From NCBI RefSeq assembly GCF_030372275.1, contig NZ_JAUDDJ010000002.1: a stretch of DNA of 64,000 bases; one strand, written 5' to 3'. The notes below the pieces were generated by a model. That model was not told the DNA's origin. It did not search any database and saw only the letters and a list, made by a program, of their open reading frames with translations. This document shows, piece after piece, positions 60,049 through 64,000 of the stretch; position 1 is the first letter of the stretch, and every line of letters begins with the position of its first letter. Source of the DNA: Lawsonibacter sp900766145 (GTDB taxonomy: Bacteria; Bacillota; Clostridia; Oscillospirales; Oscillospiraceae). The translations under genes and the position numbers were made by a program.

Positions 60049-61002
60049 TTACCGTTCTCCCTCTTCCATGAGTTTTTTGAAGTGCTCGTCCATCTTTCGG
60101 GTCAGCTCCAGAGCCGCGTTGTGGCCCATCTTCCGGTTACGGTTGTTGATGGCCGCCACCTCCACGATGCTGGCCAGATTCCGTCCGGGCTTGACCGGGA
60201 TGGTCAGACAGGGCACCGAGACTCCCAGGATCTCGGTCACTGCACCCTCCAGTCCCAGGCGGTCATAGACCGCGTTGTTGTCCCAGGGCTCCAGCTTGAT
60301 GACCATGTCGATCTCCTGCTCGATCTTGATAGCACTCATACCAAACAGCCGCCGCACATCCACCACACCGATGCCGCGAAGCTCCATATAGTGGCGGATA
60401 AGCTCCGGGGCAGTGGCCATGAGGGTGCCGTGGTTGGTCTCCTTGATCTCCACTGCGTCGTCGGCGATGATGCGGTGGCCCCGCTGAATGAGCTCGATAG
60501 CCACCTCACTCTTACCTACGCCCGACTCACCCTGGATGAGCACGCCCTCGCCGTAGATCTCCATCATCACGCCGGAGCGGGTGATCTGGGGGGCCAGGTG
60601 GTTAAACAGGCTGCCGATCAGGCGGCTCATAAAGGCAGACGTATGTTCTTTTGTGCGCAGCACGGTGCGCTCATGCTTGATGGCCATCTCCATACACTCG
60701 GGGAAGGGCTCCAGCTCCCGGGTGATGATGAGGCCAGGCACCGGATGGGCCAGCAGCCGGTCAAAGCTCTCCCGGCGGGCCTGGGGGTCCATACCGGAGA
60801 GATACGTATGCTCCGTCAGACCGATCACCAGCAGGCGGCGGGAATCAAAGTGCTCAAAAAACCCGCTCAGGGGCAGGCCGGGGCGGTTTACATCCAATGT
60901 GGTCAGAGGCATATCCTCGTAGTTGGGACCTTTATTCAAAATCTCCAGTTGGAACTCCCGGATGATCTCTCCCAGTTTTACGCTTTTTCCACGCTCTGCC
61001 AT
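60049..61002 (-). CDS. hprK: HPr kinase/phosphorylase
   Basis: The 317-residue enzyme has the Walker A GESGVGKSEVAIELIQRGH, the HprK signature MEIRGIGVV-like MELRGIGVVDVRRLFG, and IIADDAVEI. It phosphorylates or dephosphorylates Ser46 of HPr in response to fructose-1,6-bisphosphate and phosphate, driving carbon catabolite control through CcpA. Of the two HPr proteins in the window only the stand-alone one keeps Ser46. The start follows GGAGGAGACG. Confidence 0.96.
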   Translation of the reverse strand: MAERGKSVKLGEIIREFQLEILNKGPNYEDMPLTTLDVNRPGLPLSGFFEHFDSRRLLVIGLTEHTYLSGMDPQARRESFDRLLAHPVPGLIITRELEPFPECMEMAIKHERTVLRTKEHTSAFMSRLIGSLFNHLAPQITRSGVMMEIYGEGVLIQGESGVGKSEVAIELIQRGHRIIADDAVEIKETNHGTLMATAPELIRHYMELRGIGVVDVRRLFGMSAIKIEQEIDMVIKLEPWDNNAVYDRLGLEGAVTEILGVSVPCLTIPVKPGRNLASIVEVAAINNRNRKMGHNAALELTRKMDEHFKKLMEEGER

Positions 61003-61051
61003 AGCGTCTCCTCCTTGCGTTCCAGGCTGTCACGCCAAATACGATAGCATT

Positions 61052-61080
61052 AGTATAGCTTATTTGTCTCCCCGGCGCAA
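61052..61080 (-). promoter_or_regulatory. hprK-glk promoter
   Basis: On the minus strand -35 TTGCGC (61075-61080) and -10 TATACT (61052-61057) are 17 bp apart. Confidence 0.7.
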
Positions 61081-61168
61081 GCGCAGGGCTTAAATTCTTG
61101 CCTGTGCTTCTCACTTTTTTCCATTTTGGACCCCCTCAGAAAAAAATTCAAGTTTTTTTAAAAACCTC

Positions 61169-61197
61169 TTGCATTCCCGAAAATTATCTGGTAAAAT
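61169..61197 (+). promoter_or_regulatory. rpmB promoter
   Basis: TTGCAT (61169-61174) and TAAAAT (61192-61197) are 17 bp apart with a TGG extended -10. A small hairpin TCGATG/CATCGA (61203-61217) lies at the 5' end of the leader. Confidence 0.7.
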
Positions 61198-61249
61198 ACC
61201 AGTCGATGCTTCATCGAAAGCGTACTCTCATAGCGAGGAGGTAAGCAAC

Positions 61250-61438
61250 ATGGCCAAATGTGAATTCTGCGACAAGGGCGTCACCTTCGGTATCAAGGTC
61301 TCCCACTCCCACCGCCGCTCCAACCGCACCTGGAAGCCCAACGTGAAGCGCGTGAAGGCGATTGTGAATGGGACTCCCACTCACGTGTACGTCTGCACCA
61401 GATGCCTCCGTTCCGGTAAGGTCACCCGCGCTGTGTAA
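61250..61438 (+). CDS. rpmB: 50S ribosomal protein L28
   Basis: The 62-residue protein has the L28 signature (VSHSHRRSNRTWKPNVKRV) and is the zinc-binding form, with Cys4, Cys7, Cys49 and Cys52. The ATG at 61250 follows GAGGAGGTAAGC; the longer frame is part of the promoter and leader. It is monocistronic with its own promoter and terminator. Confidence 0.97.
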   Translation: MAKCEFCDKGVTFGIKVSHSHRRSNRTWKPNVKRVKAIVNGTPTHVYVCTRCLRSGKVTRAV

Positions 61439-61456
61439 TTGGTATATGGCAAGATA

Positions 61457-61488
61457 AAATGTCCTGCGTCGTTTGGCGCAGGGCATTT
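61457..61488 (+). terminator. rpmB terminator
   Basis: AAATGTCCTGCG pairs with CGCAGGGCATTT (one wobble), followed by TTTTCTTTTT. Confidence 0.85.
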
Positions 61489-61625
61489 TCTTTTTCTCCA
61501 ATATGGCATAGGCCGCTTCTTTTTCCCTTAGACATTCCCTTTTTCCCCATTTTGTGATATGATATCCTTAAAAAGGCGGCGCTAAGTGTACCGTTTCCCT
61601 TTCGCAGCCCAACAGGAGGCCCGTT

Positions 61626-62570
61626 ATGTTTGTCAAAAATCCGGAATACTTTTTGGCCATCGTCAAGGAGCGCAGCATCTCCAAGGCGGCGGACCGTCTC
61701 TACCTCTCCCAGCCCTACCTCAGCCAGTACCTGGCCAAGCTGGAGGCCAATCTGGGCGTCACCCTGCTGGACCGCTCCCACACCCCCCTGCGTCTGACCG
61801 CCGCGGGCGAGCTCTTCCACGCCTATCTGGAGCGCCAGGGTTACCTGGACCGGCAGCTGGAGAGTGACCTGCAGCAATTGCAGGAGAAAAAACGCCAGCA
61901 GCTGCACATCGGCGTATCCACCTGGCGTGGCTCCACCCTGCTGCCCGACATCCTGCCCCGCTTTGCGGCCAAGTACCCCGATGTACAGGTGGTCCTCCAC
62001 GAGGCGCCGGTGCCCCAGCTGGGCAATCTGGCCGCCAGCAGCGTCACCGACTTCTGCCTCATGCACACCCCGGGCAACCTCACCGACCTGAGCTACGAGC
62101 TGGTGATGCACGAGCGCATCCTCCTCATCTCCCACAAGGACCACCCCCTGGTCCGGGGGCTGGACAGCCCCTGCTCGGCCCCTCTCCCCTTCGGGGATCT
62201 GCGGCAGCTGGAGCACGAGCGCCTGATGATGCTCCCTGAGGACTGGCGGCTGTCCCGCCTGCTGTACAACACCTTCAATGTACAGAACGTGGAGCCGGTG
62301 AACATCCTCACCACCACCAACAACACCACCGCCATCAACTTGGTGGCCGAGAACATGGGCTTCACCTTCCTGCCCGAGAGCGGCATCCACCGCACCCCCT
62401 ACATGGACCGGCTGTCCTTCTTTACCGTGGGCGATCCCCCTCTCACCTGTCCTATGGCGGTAGTCTACAAGAAGAACAGCTTTCTCTCCCCCGCCACCCG
62501 GGCCTTCATCGCCCTCATCAAGGACTTTTACCGGCAATTTGACCGGGGATCCGCCCTGTCCGACCCTTGA
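61626..62570 (+). CDS. LysR-family transcriptional regulator
   Basis: The 314-residue regulator has the N-terminal helix-turn-helix (YFLAIVKERSISKAADRLYLSQPYLSQ, cut here by the Ser-rich recognition helix) and a LysR substrate-binding domain starting near residue 90 (QLHIGVSTWRGSTLLPDILPRF). The start at 61626 follows AGGAGGCCCG. It precedes fhs in the same direction, but fhs has its own promoter and riboswitch, and the -35 of that promoter overlaps this stop codon. The effector is unknown. Confidence 0.9.
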   Translation: MFVKNPEYFLAIVKERSISKAADRLYLSQPYLSQYLAKLEANLGVTLLDRSHTPLRLTAAGELFHAYLERQGYLDRQLESDLQQLQEKKRQQLHIGVSTWRGSTLLPDILPRFAAKYPDVQVVLHEAPVPQLGNLAASSVTDFCLMHTPGNLTDLSYELVMHERILLISHKDHPLVRGLDSPCSAPLPFGDLRQLEHERLMMLPEDWRLSRLLYNTFNVQNVEPVNILTTTNNTTAINLVAENMGFTFLPESGIHRTPYMDRLSFFTVGDPPLTCPMAVVYKKNSFLSPATRAFIALIKDFYRQFDRGSALSDP

Positions 62571-62595
62571 CGGGCCGGGTGTGATGTGATACACT
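62567..62595 (+). promoter_or_regulatory. fhs promoter
   Basis: TTGACG (62567-62572) and TACACT (62590-62595) are 17 bp apart. The -35 overlaps the stop codon of the LysR gene. Transcription would start near 62602, just before the riboswitch. Confidence 0.75.
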
Positions 62596-62610
62596 CACTA
62601 CATAAGCTAT

Positions 62611-62687
62611 ACAACTGACGGAAGTGGAGTACCACATGAAGTATAGCGGACGCGTTCAGCGTCTTAATGCCGACCGTCTGGGCGCAC
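62611..62687 (+). ncRNA. ZTP (pfl) riboswitch upstream of fhs
   Basis: The 5' half reads ACTGACGGAAGTGGAGT then ACCACATGAAG, and the 3' half GCCGACCGTCTGGGC; these are the two conserved segments of the ZTP riboswitch, which senses the purine intermediates ZMP and ZTP when 10-formyl-tetrahydrofolate is low. The variable linker contains a GACGC/GCGTC stem (62649-62663). Placement before a 10-formyl-THF synthesis gene is the usual one for this class. Confidence 0.88.
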
Positions 62688-62716
62688 GGAGTAAAAAACC
62701 GGTGCGCCCTTTTTTT
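62680..62716 (+). terminator. Expression-platform terminator of the ZTP riboswitch
   Basis: GGGCGCAC (62680-62687) pairs with GTGCGCCC (62702-62709), followed by seven T. Its 5' arm uses the conserved GGGC of the riboswitch pseudoknot, so ligand binding should prevent the terminator and turn fhs on. Confidence 0.9.
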
Positions 62717-62751
62717 GCGAAAAAGGGCGCGGACAAAGGAGAAATTGTGTT

Positions 62752-64000
62752 ATGATGACCGACATCGAAATTGCGCAGAGCACCCCCATGAAGCCGATTG
62801 GCGACATCGCCAAGACCGCCGGGGTGGCCGAGGAGTATCTGGAGTACTACGGCCGCTACAAGGCGAAGATTGACTACCGCCTGCTGAGCGACACCCAGGC
62901 CCCCAACGGCAAGCTGATCCTGGTCACCGCCATCAACCCCACCCCCGCCGGCGAGGGTAAGACCACAACCACCGTGGGTCTGGCCGACGCCCTGCGCCGC
63001 ATGGGTAAAAACGCTCTGGTGGCCCTGCGTGAGCCCTCCCTGGGCCCTGTGTTTGGCGTGAAGGGCGGCGCGGCCGGCGGCGGCTACGCCCAGGTGGTAC
63101 CCATGGAGGACATCAACCTCCACTTCACCGGCGACTTCCACGCCATCGGCGCGGCCAACAATCTGCTGGCTGCTATGCTGGACAACCACATCCAGCAGGG
63201 CAATGCCCTGGGGATCGATGTCAAGCGCATCACCTGGAAGCGGTGCGTGGATATGAACGACCGCCAGCTGCGCAACGTGGTGGACGGTCTGGGCGGACGG
63301 ATGCAGGGCGTACCCCGTGAGGACGGCTTTGACATCACCGTGGCCAGCGAGGTCATGGCAGTCCTCTGCCTGGCCACCTCCATTACCGACCTGAAGGAGC
63401 GCCTGAGCCGTATCATTGTGGGCTACACCTACGACGAGAAGCCGGTCACCGCCGGAGACCTGAAGGCCGCCGGCGCCATGGCCGCCCTGCTGAAGGACGC
63501 CCTCAAGCCCAACCTGGTCCAGACCCTGGAGGGCACCCCCGCCTTCATCCACGGCGGCCCCTTCGCCAACATCGCCCACGGCTGCAACTCCATCATGGCC
63601 ACCCGTATGGCCCTGAAGCTGGGCGACTACGCCGTCACCGAGGCGGGCTTCGGCGCCGACCTGGGCGCGGAGAAGTTCCTGGACATCAAGTGCCGCATGG
63701 CAGGCCTCACCCCCGACGCGGTGGTGATGGTGGCCACGGTCCGTGCCCTGAAGCACCACGGCGGCGTGGCCAAGGCCGACCTGAACACCGAGAATCTGGA
63801 GGCCCTGGAGAAGGGTCTGCCTAACCTGCTGCGCCACGTGGAGAACATCACCAAGGTTTACGGCCTGCCCTGCGTGGTGGCCATCAACCGCTTCCCCACC
63901 GACACTGAGGCTGAGCTGAAGCTGGTGGAGGACAAGTGCCGGGCCCTGGGCGTCAACGTAGCCCTCAGCGAGGTCTGGGGCAAGGGCGGCGAGGGCGGTC
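62752..64000 (+). CDS. fhs: Formate-tetrahydrofolate ligase, C-terminus outside the window
   Basis: About 416 residues of the roughly 555-residue enzyme are visible. They include MKPIGDIAKTAGV, the P-loop NPTPAGEGKTTTTVGL, LREPSLGPVFGVKGGAAGGG, the FTGDFHAI motif, and HGGPFANIAHGCNS with TEAGFGADLGAEKF. It makes 10-formyl-tetrahydrofolate from formate, ATP and tetrahydrofolate for purine synthesis and one-carbon metabolism. The start at 62752 follows AAAGGAG. It is controlled by the ZTP riboswitch. Confidence 0.97.
   Translation, partial: MMTDIEIAQSTPMKPIGDIAKTAGVAEEYLEYYGRYKAKIDYRLLSDTQAPNGKLILVTAINPTPAGEGKTTTTVGLADALRRMGKNALVALREPSLGPVFGVKGGAAGGGYAQVVPMEDINLHFTGDFHAIGAANNLLAAMLDNHIQQGNALGIDVKRITWKRCVDMNDRQLRNVVDGLGGRMQGVPREDGFDITVASEVMAVLCLATSITDLKERLSRIIVGYTYDEKPVTAGDLKAAGAMAALLKDALKPNLVQTLEGTPAFIHGGPFANIAHGCNSIMATRMALKLGDYAVTEAGFGADLGAEKFLDIKCRMAGLTPDAVVMVATVRALKHHGGVAKADLNTENLEALEKGLPNLLRHVENITKVYGLPCVVAINRFPTDTEAELKLVEDKCRALGVNVALSEVWGKGGEGG

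Noticed and set aside
61422..62594. A 390-codon open frame antisense to the LysR gene near 61.6-62.6 kb
   Set aside because: The plus strand encodes a complete LysR protein with a ribosome site; the antisense product is low-complexity Gly/Val/Gln-rich.
1..64000. CRISPR arrays, tRNA or rRNA genes, insertion sequences, phage genes
   Set aside because: Reading both strands I found no regularly spaced repeats, no tRNA-like cloverleaf with CCA context, no rRNA segments and no transposase or integrase motifs.

Overview
The window looks like part of the chromosome of a GC-rich, Gram-positive anaerobe of the Clostridia, most likely an Oscillospiraceae relative (Flavonifractor/Lawsonibacter/Intestinimonas type). 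This is inferred from gene content and codon style only; there is no rRNA in the window. Pointers are the HprK-MurB-RapZ-YvcK-WhiA block, MutS2, an Rnf complex together with an NfnAB-type bifurcating transhydrogenase, formate-tetrahydrofolate ligase under a ZTP riboswitch, many GTG/TTG starts, strong GGAGG ribosome sites and dense intrinsic terminators. I see no tRNA, rRNA, CRISPR, insertion sequence or prophage. Most genes lie on the minus strand. Layout: 1-2.8 kb, a truncated LysR regulator, a thioesterase and two divergent EamA permeases. 2.9-9.1 kb, nfnAB, a membrane-anchored 5'-nucleotidase, asparaginase and a flavodoxin-ferredoxin fusion. 9.1-13.5 kb, rfbA, a damaged ECF sigma factor with a membrane partner, and a biotin-dependent oadA/pycB. 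13.5-20.7 kb, a 43-residue ORF with a structured leader, a coiled-coil protein, coaD, rsmD, uvrC, a stand-alone HPr and mutS2. 20.8-26.5 kb, one BlaI-type repressor followed by four tandem BlaR1-like M56 metallopeptidase genes, one of them a pseudogene. 26.6-33.3 kb, a MATE exporter and a glucose PTS operon (ptsG-glcT-ptsH-ptsI) with a GlcT-type RNA antiterminator/terminator. 33.4-35.1 kb, a TetR regulator and DegV. 35.1-41.4 kb, the F-type ATP synthase operon with delta and alpha subunits fused in one ORF. 41.6-44.1 kb, a CitAB/DcuSR-like two-component system. 44.2-49.7 kb, rnfCDGEAB behind a roughly 460-nt leader. 49.7-50.9 kb, azlCD. 50.9-61 kb, dnaE, vanZ, whiA, yvcK, rapZ, murB, glk, hprK. 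61.2-64 kb, rpmB, a LysR regulator and the ZTP-riboswitch-controlled fhs, cut by the window end. Taken together the window carries an anaerobic energy module (NfnAB, Rnf, F-ATPase) and a sugar-control module (PtsG, GlcT, two HPr proteins, EI, HprK, glucokinase). The most notable items are the delta-alpha ATP synthase fusion, the expanded BlaI/M56 array, the two HPr proteins that differ at the Ser-46 regulatory site, the well-preserved RAT/terminator and ZTP regulatory RNAs, and the long unexplained rnf leader.
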